Source: Pontixanthobacter rizhaonensis (GTDB taxonomy: Bacteria > Pseudomonadota > Alphaproteobacteria > Sphingomonadales > Sphingomonadaceae). From it: a DNA stretch of 64,000 nucleotides. The stretch covers positions 361,001 through 425,000 of the forward strand of contig NZ_JABCRE010000002.1 of NCBI RefSeq assembly GCF_012972675.1. Direction: 5' to 3'. Under the pieces are notes generated by a model, which was given only the letters and a program-made list of their open reading frames with translations, had not been told where the DNA came from and searched no databases. Shown here piece by piece: positions 27,141-36,797 of this stretch (positions are counted from its first letter, which is position 1; each line of letters starts with the position of its first letter). The position numbers and the translations under genes were made by a program.

Positions 27141-30100
27141 TGGCTGAAGCTGAGTTAGCAAATAACGATAAAGAGGCGGCTACACCGGCCAAAACGAGCT
27201 GGAAACGTTGGCTGCTGCGCGGAGTGTTGGGGGTGGGAGCCTTGCTGGTGCTTGGCTTTGCGCTTCTTAATAGCCCGATTGGCAAACGCTTTGTGGCCGA
27301 CCAGATTGCGGCTGTGGCCCCGGCATCAGGATTGCGGTTTGAAGTGGGGCGGATCGAAGGCGATCTGTTCTCTGATGCCAAGCTGTATGACGTGACCGTA
27401 TTCGACCCCAAAGGTGCGTTTTTGACCATTCCAGAAGTGGAGCTCGATTGGCGGCCACTCAGCTGGGTGACGAGCGGGCTCGACGTTCGTAAATTTGCCC
27501 TTCGGCGGGGCACGCTATCACGTTTGCCAGAACTCCTTCCGGGTGATCCGGATGCTCCAATCTTGCCTGATTTCGATATCCAGATTGGCCAATTGGTGGT
27601 GGAGGATCTGACAATCGCGTCCGGTATTGCGGGCGAGGAATCCCACATTGCTAACTTGCAAGCGGAGGCTGATATCCGGTCCGGCCGCGTCTACCTGAAG
27701 GCGGATGGCCAGATCGGTGAGCAAGATACGTTGCAGGCACTGATTGATGTCGAACCGGACGGTGATCTGTTTGATGTGGCCGTTGATTTTCGCGCGCCAT
27801 CGGGCGGAGTGATCGCCACCATGCTTGGCATGGAAACCAGCACGACGGCGAAAGTTCGCGGCGAGGGCACTTGGACTGTATGGGACGGGGCGGCTGTAAT
27901 TCGTCAGGCAGACCAGCGATTGGCAGCCTTCACGATCGAAAATCGCGCCGGGCAATATAGCCTGTTGGGGCAAGTTGATCCTTCCCGCCTGCTGTCCGGT
28001 TTGCCTGCCAGAGCGCTCGGCAATACCGTGTCTGTGGCTGCCAATGGAACGCTGGAAAATAGCATTCTTGGCGGAAAATTGAACATCATTGGCTCCGGCC
28101 TCAGCGCGCAGAGTAGCGGCAGGGTTGATCTGGCGAACAACGCCTTTGACCAGCTCGACATCACGGCATCGCTCCGCGATCCTGGATTGTTTGGGGAAGC
28201 GGTCGTTTTAAACAATGCTGTCCTTGATGTAACGGCTGATGGCGATTTCCGTGATTTGACTGTTGAGCACCGCTTCGCGGCCAGCGAATTGCAATCGGGC
28301 ACCACGATCATCAGTGATATCGTCCAGCAATCGACCGCCCGATATGATGGTACCCGCTTCACTTTGCCTCTGGCGGGATCCGTTGCAAAAATCGTAACCG
28401 GCAACGCGCTGGTCGATCCAAAACTTGTCGGCGGGACTGTCGGTGGAACTTTGGTGTATACTGGCGACCGGCTGCTGTCTGACAATCTGGCGATAGATTT
28501 TCCCAACGCTGCCGCGCGATTGGCATTGCAGGGTAATGTGCAGGCTGGCGCTTACGCTTTGGTTGGCCCTGTTACCGCACGGGGATTGCCGATTGATCAA
28601 GTTGGCCTTGTGGACGGATCGGCGCGGATCGATTTTCGGATTGGTGAAAGCTATCCATGGACGTTGGCTGCGGAATTTGATGCCAATATTCCGCGGGTCA
28701 ATAATGATACGATAGTCAACCTTGCGGGGCCATCGCTTGCCCTGCGTGGCGGGGTCAGGTTGGGCAGTGTCGCGCCGCTCGACTTTCGCAATGTCCGGCT
28801 CACTTCCAACAAGCTCAACCTTTCGCTCAATGGTAAGGTGCGCCCCGGTGCAACCACCATCGCCGGTCGCGGGACCCAGCAGGATTACGGTGATTTCACG
28901 ATTGAGGCCGCGCTGCAAGATGCTGGACCGACGGCTGTATTGGTCTTTGCCAGTCCGCTGCCTGCTGCTGGGCTGGAAAATGTTCGTGTCGCAGTCGCCC
29001 CGACAGAGGAAGGCTTTGCTGTCGATACGGAAGGGCAGTCGCTGCTGGGTGCATTTGATGGATCGCTGACATTCGTGGCTCCGGAAACCGGACCGTCGCG
29101 GATCGACATCCAGCGGCTTAATGTCTGGCAGACCGCAGTAACCGGCAATTTGACATTGGGAGACGGCGGGGCGGATGGCCGCTTGGTGCTGAGCGGGGGC
29201 GGTTTGGATGGCCGGATTGGCCTTGCCGCACGCGAGGGCGGACAAGCTGTCGCCGTCGAAATTAATGCCAGACAAGCCCGTTTCGGGGGCAGCACGCCGA
29301 TTGCTATTAGCCGGGCTGATATTGAGGCAAGGGCCTATCTGAAAGATGGCAATAGCGCCGTTGAAGGCAGCATGAGCGGGCAAGGCCTGACCTATGGTAG
29401 CCTGTTTCTGGGCCGGATTGCCGCGCAGGCAGAGGTTGAGAATGGCCGCGGGAATGCCACCGCATCTGTAGCAGGGCGGCGAGGGAGCCGGTTCAACCTG
29501 CAATTGAATGCCGATTTTGTACCTGAACGCATAGCCGTTGCAGCGCGGGGTAGCTTTGCTGGCCGCACCATCCGTATGCCAAGGCGGGCGGTATTGGCGC
29601 GCGGATCTGATGGCGGCTGGACACTTGAAAAGACCCAAATTTCCTATGGCCAAGGCGGGATGATTGCTTCGGGCCAGTTCGGCGGCGATGGAGCAAACGG
29701 CGAATTGAAGCTCGACAGGATGCCATTGTCGCTGGTTGACTTGGCAGTCGCCGATATCGGGCTTGGCGGTACCATATCGGGGGTTGTCGATTTTCAAAGC
29801 ACTGCAAATGCCGCGCCCACCGGGAATGCACGCGTCAAAGTCGAGAAGCTGACACGCTCCGGTTTGGTTCTGACATCCAAGCCGATTGATTTGGCGATCG
29901 TTGCCCGTCTGACCGCAAACCGTTTGGAGGCAAGGACGGTTATTGATGAAGAGGGGCAAAGAAGAGGCCGCCTGCAAGCGCGAATTTCCGGGATGCCAAA
30001 CGCAGGGGATCTTATCACGCGGTTGGAGCGCGGGGACCTGTTTGCGCAATTGCGTTTCAATGGCCCGGCAGCCGCCGTCTGGCGTTTGGCTGGCGTTGAA

Positions 30101-31324
30101 GGGTTCGATTTAACCGGCCCGCTTAAAGCTGCTGCCAATATCACGGGTTCGCTTGCCGATCCGAAAGTTCGCGGATCTGTTTCCAGCGATGACCTGCGAT
30201 TGCAAAGCTCGCTGTCGGGCACCGATGTCCGCGATGTAAGTATGCGCAGCACTTTTTCCGGTTCACAACTGAAACTGTCCCGCTTCTCCGGCACAACTGC
30301 AGGGGGCGGATCGGTTTCGGGCAGTGGGACCATCGGGTTCCTCGACTTGTCGTCACGTGGCCCGCAGATTGACCTGCGTATCGCTGCAAAGAACGCCAAT
30401 TTGATCAACGCGGCCGGTTTGAATGCCACTGTTACCGGACCGCTTCGGATCGTGTCCAACGGTCTGGGCGGAACAGTGGCTGGCAGAGTGCAGATCAACC
30501 GTGCCAGCTGGAATCTCGGCACCGCTGCCGCTGCGGAACAATTGCCAGAGATCGCGACGAGAGAAATCAATCAGCCTGCCGACATTGCCCCGGCAAAAGT
30601 CATCACCCGGCCATGGCGGTATCTCATTGATGCAAAAGGCGGCAGCCGGATCATGGTCGATGGGTTGGGCCTTGATAGTGAATGGGGCGCAAATATCCGT
30701 TTGCGCGGAACCACCAGCGATCCACGTATTGGCGGGCAGGCCAATGTGGTGCGCGGTTCCTATACATTCGCAGGTAGCCGGTTTGAGCTGACGCGCGGGC
30801 GGATCGATTTCAATCAGAACGAGCCGATTGACCCGCGGCTGGATATCAGGGCGGAAACGGACACTGGCGACATCGATGTGATTGTCAGTGTGCAGGGCAA
30901 CGCTTTGCAGCCGGAAATCACCTTTACGTCCGACCCCGTCTTGCCGGAGGAAGAAATTCTGGCGCAATTGCTGTTTGGCGGATCAATTACAGAATTGTCG
31001 GCAACCGATGCGCTGCAATTGGGGGCAGCACTGGCAAGCCTGCGCGGCGGTGGCGGCGGACTTGATCCGATCAATCAACTGCGCGGCGCCATTGGGCTGG
31101 ACCGCCTGCGCATCGTGAGTGCCGATCCAGCCTTGGGCCGTCAAACAGGTGTTGCCTTGGGTAAGAATATCGGACGCAAGTTCTATATCGAGATTGTGAC
31201 TGACGGGCGGGGATACAGTGCCACCGAAGCAGAATTCCGCGTAACTAGCTGGCTTTCCTTGCTCGGCAGTGTCTCTACCATCGGCAGGGAAAGCGTGGTG
31301 GCAGAGATTAGCCGCGACTATTAG
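27140..31324 (+). CDS. tamB: Translocation/assembly module protein TamB (DUF490)
   Basis: Very long periplasm-spanning protein, 1394 residues, anchored in the inner membrane (segment about 17-38: LRGVLGVGALLVLGFALL). It pairs with TamA and belongs to the AsmA/VPS13-like group thought to move lipids. The body is a long series of beta-rich segments; the C-terminal DUF490 domain shows GSYTFAGSRFELTRGRIDF (about 1210), DPRLDIRAETDTGDIDVIVSV and PEEEILAQLLFGGSITELSA. ATG at 27140 overlaps the tamA stop (TGATG). A 613-codon open frame opposite it is a shadow. Confidence 0.93.
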   Translation: MAEAELANNDKEAATPAKTSWKRWLLRGVLGVGALLVLGFALLNSPIGKRFVADQIAAVAPASGLRFEVGRIEGDLFSDAKLYDVTVFDPKGAFLTIPEVELDWRPLSWVTSGLDVRKFALRRGTLSRLPELLPGDPDAPILPDFDIQIGQLVVEDLTIASGIAGEESHIANLQAEADIRSGRVYLKADGQIGEQDTLQALIDVEPDGDLFDVAVDFRAPSGGVIATMLGMETSTTAKVRGEGTWTVWDGAAVIRQADQRLAAFTIENRAGQYSLLGQVDPSRLLSGLPARALGNTVSVAANGTLENSILGGKLNIIGSGLSAQSSGRVDLANNAFDQLDITASLRDPGLFGEAVVLNNAVLDVTADGDFRDLTVEHRFAASELQSGTTIISDIVQQSTARYDGTRFTLPLAGSVAKIVTGNALVDPKLVGGTVGGTLVYTGDRLLSDNLAIDFPNAAARLALQGNVQAGAYALVGPVTARGLPIDQVGLVDGSARIDFRIGESYPWTLAAEFDANIPRVNNDTIVNLAGPSLALRGGVRLGSVAPLDFRNVRLTSNKLNLSLNGKVRPGATTIAGRGTQQDYGDFTIEAALQDAGPTAVLVFASPLPAAGLENVRVAVAPTEEGFAVDTEGQSLLGAFDGSLTFVAPETGPSRIDIQRLNVWQTAVTGNLTLGDGGADGRLVLSGGGLDGRIGLAAREGGQAVAVEINARQARFGGSTPIAISRADIEARAYLKDGNSAVEGSMSGQGLTYGSLFLGRIAAQAEVENGRGNATASVAGRRGSRFNLQLNADFVPERIAVAARGSFAGRTIRMPRRAVLARGSDGGWTLEKTQISYGQGGMIASGQFGGDGANGELKLDRMPLSLVDLAVADIGLGGTISGVVDFQSTANAAPTGNARVKVEKLTRSGLVLTSKPIDLAIVARLTANRLEARTVIDEEGQRRGRLQARISGMPNAGDLITRLERGDLFAQLRFNGPAAAVWRLAGVEGFDLTGPLKAAANITGSLADPKVRGSVSSDDLRLQSSLSGTDVRDVSMRSTFSGSQLKLSRFSGTTAGGGSVSGSGTIGFLDLSSRGPQIDLRIAAKNANLINAAGLNATVTGPLRIVSNGLGGTVAGRVQINRASWNLGTAAAAEQLPEIATREINQPADIAPAKVITRPWRYLIDAKGGSRIMVDGLGLDSEWGANIRLRGTTSDPRIGGQANVVRGSYTFAGSRFELTRGRIDFNQNEPIDPRLDIRAETDTGDIDVIVSVQGNALQPEITFTSDPVLPEEEILAQLLFGGSITELSATDALQLGAALASLRGGGGGLDPINQLRGAIGLDRLRIVSADPALGRQTGVALGKNIGRKFYIEIVTDGRGYSATEAEFRVTSWLSLLGSVSTIGRESVVAEISRDY

Positions 31325-31941
31325 CCGCCGGCGTAAAGCTTTGCCTCCGCCGCGCGCCGCCGTGATAGCCCGCGCATCACTCGTCCACCAGCGCGGTTCC
31401 AGCGGGAAAATTCGCTTTGGGCAGCGGCATAATCGCCAGCCTTGTGGCGGCGGGTCAATGTCGCACGGGCGATAGCGCCGGTATTGTAGTGGAAGCTGAC
31501 CAGTGCATCGAACTGGCTTTGGGTGGTGGGCACGCCGTCCAATGCGCGCGTCACATCGCTGGCGTAACGGACCAGATCGCGTTCCAAACGATCATCGCAT
31601 TGCTGCTGTGTCCATAGTGTGCCGGGGCCGATGGGGGCATCCAGCCCGTGGCCGGTCGCGCCCCAGCCGATTGTCCAGGGCGCGCCGCCCGTGCCGGGAT
31701 CGGGATAGGCTTCTATCATTCCGTCACTGCGGACGCGCGCGCACCCTTCAAATCGTTTGATCATGGCAATGCCGGCCGGCCCAACCCTTTGATCCGGGTG
31801 AGAACCGGCGGGCGGCGAAGCGCAGGCATCTTGGTTGCCACCTACGCAGTCGAGCGCATTATCGAGCCGGTCAACCTCCGATTGGCGCAAACCACGCCCG
31901 ATAATGGTGCGCAGGGTTTGAAAGATAGGGGCACGTTTCAT
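31321..31941 (-). CDS. Phage-type lysozyme (GH24)
   Basis: 206 residues. A basic N-terminal extension of about 55 residues precedes a GH24 (T4/P1 endolysin) domain. The catalytic triad pattern is visible: Glu65 in IKRFEGC, Asp81 in AYPDPGTG and Thr90 in PWTIGWGATG. The C-terminal part (ALVSFHYNTGAIARATLTRR; FSRWNRAGGRVMRGLSRRR) is the usual GH24 core. No Sec signal or membrane anchor is seen at its start. It is convergent with tamB, the stops overlapping by 4 bp. Such genes are usually phage-derived; here no other phage structural gene is nearby. Start at 31941 chosen as the first ATG with a compact N-terminus. Confidence 0.87.
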   Translation of the reverse strand: MKRAPIFQTLRTIIGRGLRQSEVDRLDNALDCVGGNQDACASPPAGSHPDQRVGPAGIAMIKRFEGCARVRSDGMIEAYPDPGTGGAPWTIGWGATGHGLDAPIGPGTLWTQQQCDDRLERDLVRYASDVTRALDGVPTTQSQFDALVSFHYNTGAIARATLTRRHKAGDYAAAQSEFSRWNRAGGRVMRGLSRRRAAEAKLYAGG

Positions 31942-32240
31942 GGACAGCCTCGCTTTGCCTTTGAAGGAGAGAATCGAGGGGCATCCACTAGGCAGCAAGG
32001 CAGTGAGTAGGAAAATAGTTTTGGTGCTTGTTCAGGATTACATCCTGAAAGCTGTACGAAAGGGACAGGTGGTACACAGTCCAAGGGCAGAAAATCAGGC
32101 TGTTGGCAGCTGCGCCGTTCATTTCCAATGCGGCAGAGCGATAGCTCAACAGGGCCCGAGTAGGACAGGCAACAGTTGTGAGTTGTAAGGCCGGCTGCAA
32201 AAAGTCTGGAGGGTTTTCCTTCTTGGTAGCGGCGAATTAG
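31942..32240. other. Gap without a recognisable gene
   Basis: About 300 bp upstream of the lysozyme gene and downstream of the interrupted ORF. No convincing ORF, tRNA or terminator was found. It must contain the lysozyme promoter, which I could not place. Confidence 0.4.
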
Positions 32241-32870
32241 TTATTCTGAGTTCGACCTGCCACTTTGTGACTCTGCGAGCCTTAGCTCGATCTTATCTAT
32301 GCGCTTCCACGCACCTTCAGAAAATTTTAGATGGTCCTTATAGGCTAGCATAGCCTCGCGACTTGCTGCTGCATCTGCTTGTCGATCGGCGTAGTTTTCA
32401 AACTGACTCATCGAATGACTAACTTGATCGCGCAGATCGGCAAATTCTGCTCGCAGATTTGAGAAATCGCTGTGCAGTGTTTCAACCGTCATTTGTAGTT
32501 CTTTGGGCTTATGTATGAAATCGTCGCGTTGAGTTCTCATCTCGTCTACCGCGTCACGAAATTCGGGCTCAAATGCTCATGCGCGTTCAATGCTAGCTTT
32601 GATTGTTGAAAGCGCTTCCCTTCCTTGGTGGCCATCTATCACGAGCTGGATAGCAAAGATCACCGCGAATATAAAAAAGGCTCCAAAGGGTATCCATGCT
32701 GGAACTGTTAAAAAGTATGCGAAGGCTTCCTGCCACCATACCGGGTCTTGGGCTGAACGTATGTTATTCGCAGTGCCAATTATGTGTGATAGTACACTTA
32801 CTAGGCCCAACGAAAGCGCCACGGCGATCATGACCGCCACCCATCCAAATGAGGCCGCACGCCCAAACAT
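32241..32870 (-). pseudogene. Membrane/coiled-coil protein ORF interrupted by one in-frame TGA
   Basis: A single reading frame of 210 codons including the final stop, with one internal TGA at 32579-32577. Part 1 (32870-32580, 97 residues) has two membrane helices (about 9-31 and 58-82) and ends KASIERA. Then TGA, then 12 in-frame codons (AFEPEFRDAVDE) and the ATG at 32540 of a 99-residue charged, helical part (LHSDFSNLRAEFADLRDQVSHSM) that looks like a coiled coil. The codons after the TGA look as coding as the rest, so the two parts were probably one protein broken by a point mutation. The alternative is two genes 36 bp apart in the same frame. A GAGG site precedes the start at 32870. No family recognised. 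Confidence 0.6.
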
Positions 32871-32924
32871 CTACCTCTTTTATCACTGCTCTAAACGGTG
32901 TCGAGTGTGAGACGAATCTCAAAG

Positions 32925-32953
32925 GTATAATGCCCAGAACTCTTTACAGGCAA
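32925..32953 (-). promoter_or_regulatory. Candidate promoter of the interrupted ORF
   Basis: On the minus strand TTGCCT and TTATAC are separated by 17 nt; the second element ends about 55 bp before the ATG at 32870. Matches to the sigma-70 consensus are only partial. Confidence 0.3.
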
Positions 32954-33100
32954 AAGGAATGGACTCGATAAGCAACCGCTTGAAAGACTACCGCGACAAT
33001 CATGATCAACATCGGCACCAGCAATATTGCAGTACGTCAGCCAAGAACGAGTTCCTCGGTCAGTTTGCTTGGCTAACCTTCGCATTGACCGGCGGTAACG

Positions 33101-33133
33101 AAAAGGCGCCCGGATTTCTTCCAGGCGCCTTTT
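33101..33133 (-). terminator. Terminator of the autotransporter gene
   Basis: AAAAGGCGCC (33101-33110) and GGCGCCTTTT (33124-33133) form a 10-bp stem with a 13-nt loop, 28 bp past the autotransporter stop. Because of its symmetry it may also work on the other strand. The rest of 32954-33100 shows nothing recognisable. Confidence 0.8.
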
Positions 33134-33160
33134 CTTATCGCAATGCGATGGATCAGAGTT

Positions 33161-36100
33161 TTAGAATTTGATCGTTGCGCTGCCCGTGAATGTAGTAGCT
33201 TCCACATTGTCGCGGCCAATGGTGCTATCGACACCCACGCCCAAGCGAACTGGGCCTTCTCCGAAGCTTGCGGACACACCGACTTCGATCCAGTCACGAT
33301 CTGTCGGGGTGTAAGCAAATGCCGCAGTAGGGCCCACGCCTTGAGCGAAATTGGATTGGAACAATTGCGGTCCATCCTCAATTTCCTGAACGAAATCGAC
33401 ACCTGCGTGGAATTGTACCGGGCGATCTTCCAAAGAGGTGAAATCAACCCCGCCACGGATCTGGAAGCTGGTGAAAGTCTCACGGTTGAACGACAGAGCT
33501 GCAAAACCACCGGTTTCTGTAACTGCTGACGATTTCACGCTTGCATAGCGAGTTTCTACACCCGGCGACACAATGCCCAGACCGGTGTCGATGTCATATT
33601 GGAAACCAAGTGCACCAGAAATTCCGGTACTGCCACGATCAGCAACCAAGGTTTGAGAGGTACCGAGAATATCGACTGTACGCGATGTGTCGGTTGAGTA
33701 ATCAGAAATGCTAACTTGCCCCTTGAAAACAAGGTTGTCTGCTTTGGCGCGGCCATAGAGAGTAGCGGCAATCATCTCACTTTCAGCAGTGCTGCCTAGG
33801 GCAACATTTGCATCCAGGTTCGAGTAGTAGAGCGAGCCACCGACCATCACAACATCGCTGACAAACACGTCCAGACCGCCGCCCAAATAGAAACCGTCAA
33901 AGTCTGTACGGGTGGTTTGGAAGCCGGGCATCGAGTCTCCCTCACCTTGAATGTAACCACCTGCGAAATAGACAGCCATATTCTCAGGTACTGCACCTTC
34001 AGTGACATCGCTGCCTTGAAGACCAAGTTCGTTTGCACTCTGCGGCCGTGAAGCGCGAGCTAGATCGCCGGCAACGCCTTGGAACGGAGTGCTGAGCGTA
34101 GCCAATGTCCCGCCAGCGCTGGATTGGCTGGAGGTGGATAGGCGACGGTCGTTGAAGTTCAGCAACTGGGTGAAGTTTTCACCTGTCAGAGTGCGGACTG
34201 CAGTTTCACCGACAGGTGCAAGATTGGTCAGTGTTTGCTGGATTGTTTCAGCAGAGGCAAAGTCGAGTGCATAGAGCTCTGACAATGCTGCATTCGACCG
34301 GTTTTGATCGAGCAACTGAGCATATGCTGCTTGCACTGGATTGGTCGGATCAATTGCTGCGCTATAGCTCGCCGCTGCAATCTCCAGCAGCACCGCGTTT
34401 GCTTCATAAGTATAAGAAGTACTGAGGATGGAAGTGATGTTGTTTTCGGTGAATTCACCAGTCACACCGCCGTCAGCAGTCACAATTGTATATTGTTGGC
34501 CGTTGCCATTGACTTGATCGAACACGCCGGCTCCTACGCTGACCATACCGCCAACATTTGCGATACCTGTAACGTTCAATGTGTCAGACTCGCCAGCAGA
34601 GCCAAGATCAATCATCAGAGTCGAACCCGACGCTAGGATAGCATTCCCGTCAATTGTCAGGGTGTCGATTGTGCCCATTTCACCGGGTGAAATTGCACCA
34701 GCGATGTTGGTCAGGAACGGCGATGCGACGGTGCCGCTGCCGGTTAACATCCCTGAAAAGAGGGTGTAATCTCCCACTGATGACAGGTCGCCATCAACAT
34801 TCACCATACCACCCATTTGGGTGATATCGATTAACACATCCAAATCACCGCCGTCGACGATGTTCAAGCCTGCCAAGCCGGATACCGTCAAGCGATCAAT
34901 TTCGCGTTCACTGCTGAGTGTTGTTGTGCCCGTGTTGGACAGCGTGACATCGAAATAGCGACCGTTGATAACATCACCAGATCCAGTGAAGCCGGGGTCT
35001 ATGTTGTCGGGCACAAAGTTTGTTGCGCCGGGTAATCCGTTTTCGATGGTTGCTGCCGGAAGCGTATTTTGATCTTCTTCAGCTTCCATCTGTGCTTGGA
35101 TCTGACCGGATTCCAAAGTTGTGATGCCGCCCTCAAGCGAAACTTCGGTCACGCCGCCAATAAGATCAGCGCCAGAACCGATATCCGCCCAGCCGAGATT
35201 ATTGTTTAAACCTGCGACAGCTGCGTCGGTCCGCATATCTGCAACCTCTGCAGGAACGCCCGAAGGAGAAGTGACGCCGGTTGCCGTGTTCACACATTCA
35301 TCCGGTCCAAGAGCGGGAGCGCCGATGCCTTCTACGCAGACAAGGCCGAAATCACCGCCTGTACCATCGAGACCTAGTTCAGGGGTAGTTGGAACACCAT
35401 TAATGATATTACCGTCGGCATCAATGGCGCGGTAATTTGGATCAATCAGACTGACCCAGTGATCAGCGTCTTCCCAGTTGCCGTCGCCACCAGCAGTGCC
35501 CACGTAGCGATATGGGTTTGCCGCAGCGATATATTCCCAGAACAGTGCCAGTGGTTGATAGAAGCTGCTGGTACCCAGCGAACTACCTGGGCCGAGCAGG
35601 CTTGATCCACCTGAAAGAACACCAATAACGAGGTCTTCGTCAGTAAAGCTGTTGTTGGCTGCATCCAGGATCAGCGGACCACCAGAATCTCCTCCAGCAG
35701 TGGTACCCTCATTCGGGCGAGCTGCATCGCCATGCATGTTGAAGTCAAAAAAGAAGTCATCAGGCGTTTGGGAGTCGAAATCGAACTGGTAAAGGTTCTG
35801 CGGGAGGTTTGGACCAGCTGGGCCGAAAATTGCATTGTTCCGGTCGTCTAGCGACAGAAACCCGCCCAGTACGTTTTCCGCAGCGCGGCGGCGGAAATCA
35901 ATGCCCTGTACGCTGCCCTCAAATGCGTTACCCGTTCTGCCGTAGCCAGTGATGTTGACGTTATAACCGGTGCCAGCAACAGAATTGATATTTTCCGGAG
36001 CGGGCAAGATCGAGAATAGGACGGCCCACGTCGGAAGGTTGGCCGCAGGAGTGTCTAGCGTGGCCAACGCAACATCAGCTTCAATAAAGCCCCGTGCTTG

Positions 36101-36616
36101 TGGGTTCTGCAATGAACGCGGATCATATTGGATCTGGCTGATGTTGTAGAGGTGGTTCGCTACAGATGTTGAGCGTAACAGCGGGTTAGGCGCTAGTGCT
36201 GCGATTTCAGCTTCGCTCAAGCCATCGGTGCGGAAGACAAAACCGCCGTTCGGGTCAATGAAAGGCGCAAGCCATTCGCGAATTGCTGGTAGGTTATCAA
36301 CGTTGAAGCCGAACGAACTGATGCGCGTACCGTCATTATATGCGGTTGCAGGAAGACTGTTTACACAGTGGGCAGCGAACAGAACTGTCCGTGGGTTAAT
36401 CAGCGTGCCGGTACAAAGACCGAGCCCTGTATCGCCATCTATGCCGCTATTGGACAAAAATTGGCCTACGCCAGCGAATTCATCATCAGTATCGACAATT
36501 TCTTCCGAATCTGTCGTTTCGTTCGGGACAATAGCGTGGGCGGGTGAGCTTATTGCAGCGAGAGCCAAAGCCGCGGTTGCGCTGCTCGCCAGCAAGCGGT
36601 TTGATCGACGTGTCAT
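33161..36616 (-). CDS. Autotransporter with trypsin-like serine protease domain
   Basis: 1151 residues, type V secreted. Signal peptide (LLASSATAALALAAISSPAHA) leads into an S1 (chymotrypsin-like) domain with the catalytic His in LFAAHCVNS (about 79), Asp in EADVALATLDTP (about 190) and Ser in GGDSGGPLIL (about 315). A passenger of beta-helix-like repeats follows (LTVSGLAGLNIVDGGDLDV; GSGTVASPFLTNIAGAISPGEMGTI; GSTLMIDLGSAGESDTLNV), typical of the autotransporter-associated strand and barrel-linker regions. The C-terminal about 280 residues form the barrel, ending in GSATIKF with terminal Phe. Stand-alone gene with its own terminator. Secretion and protease activity are inferred from the intact motifs. 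Confidence 0.9.
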   Translation of the reverse strand: MTRRSNRLLASSATAALALAAISSPAHAIVPNETTDSEEIVDTDDEFAGVGQFLSNSGIDGDTGLGLCTGTLINPRTVLFAAHCVNSLPATAYNDGTRISSFGFNVDNLPAIREWLAPFIDPNGGFVFRTDGLSEAEIAALAPNPLLRSTSVANHLYNISQIQYDPRSLQNPQARGFIEADVALATLDTPAANLPTWAVLFSILPAPENINSVAGTGYNVNITGYGRTGNAFEGSVQGIDFRRRAAENVLGGFLSLDDRNNAIFGPAGPNLPQNLYQFDFDSQTPDDFFFDFNMHGDAARPNEGTTAGGDSGGPLILDAANNSFTDEDLVIGVLSGGSSLLGPGSSLGTSSFYQPLALFWEYIAAANPYRYVGTAGGDGNWEDADHWVSLIDPNYRAIDADGNIINGVPTTPELGLDGTGGDFGLVCVEGIGAPALGPDECVNTATGVTSPSGVPAEVADMRTDAAVAGLNNNLGWADIGSGADLIGGVTEVSLEGGITTLESGQIQAQMEAEEDQNTLPAATIENGLPGATNFVPDNIDPGFTGSGDVINGRYFDVTLSNTGTTTLSSEREIDRLTVSGLAGLNIVDGGDLDVLIDITQMGGMVNVDGDLSSVGDYTLFSGMLTGSGTVASPFLTNIAGAISPGEMGTIDTLTIDGNAILASGSTLMIDLGSAGESDTLNVTGIANVGGMVSVGAGVFDQVNGNGQQYTIVTADGGVTGEFTENNITSILSTSYTYEANAVLLEIAAASYSAAIDPTNPVQAAYAQLLDQNRSNAALSELYALDFASAETIQQTLTNLAPVGETAVRTLTGENFTQLLNFNDRRLSTSSQSSAGGTLATLSTPFQGVAGDLARASRPQSANELGLQGSDVTEGAVPENMAVYFAGGYIQGEGDSMPGFQTTRTDFDGFYLGGGLDVFVSDVVMVGGSLYYSNLDANVALGSTAESEMIAATLYGRAKADNLVFKGQVSISDYSTDTSRTVDILGTSQTLVADRGSTGISGALGFQYDIDTGLGIVSPGVETRYASVKSSAVTETGGFAALSFNRETFTSFQIRGGVDFTSLEDRPVQFHAGVDFVQEIEDGPQLFQSNFAQGVGPTAAFAYTPTDRDWIEVGVSASFGEGPVRLGVGVDSTIGRDNVEATTFTGSATIKF

Positions 36617-36720
36617 GAAAGTGATTCCCCAAAAGTTTTACTGCGTGTTACATCTAACCAGTTCACCGGGGAGTCAACGGATCTTTAAGTATATTCCATT
36701 GAACTTGCGCCATAAATACA

Positions 36721-36751
36721 ACAGCGGCGGCCGAAACCAATCGACCGCCGC
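36721..36751 (-). terminator. Possible terminator after glnA
   Basis: GCGGCGG and CCGCCGC can pair around a 14-nt loop about 45 bp beyond the glnA stop. On the minus strand only a modest T-rich tract (TGTTGTATTTAT) follows, so confidence is low. Confidence 0.45.
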
Positions 36752-36797
36752 CAGAGTTAACAAGTCTGTTGCAGATTAATGCAGAGACTGCTGAGTA

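Noticed and set aside
28208-30049. 613-codon open frame opposite tamB
   Set aside because: It lies fully inside a well-supported tamB, has Cys/Pro/Gln-rich composition with no domain-like pattern, and is a typical shadow of a GC-rich gene.
32577-32579. TGA in the 32241-32870 frame as a selenocysteine codon
   Set aside because: No selenoprotein-like context and no obvious SECIS-type hairpin directly after the TGA; a nonsense mutation is simpler.
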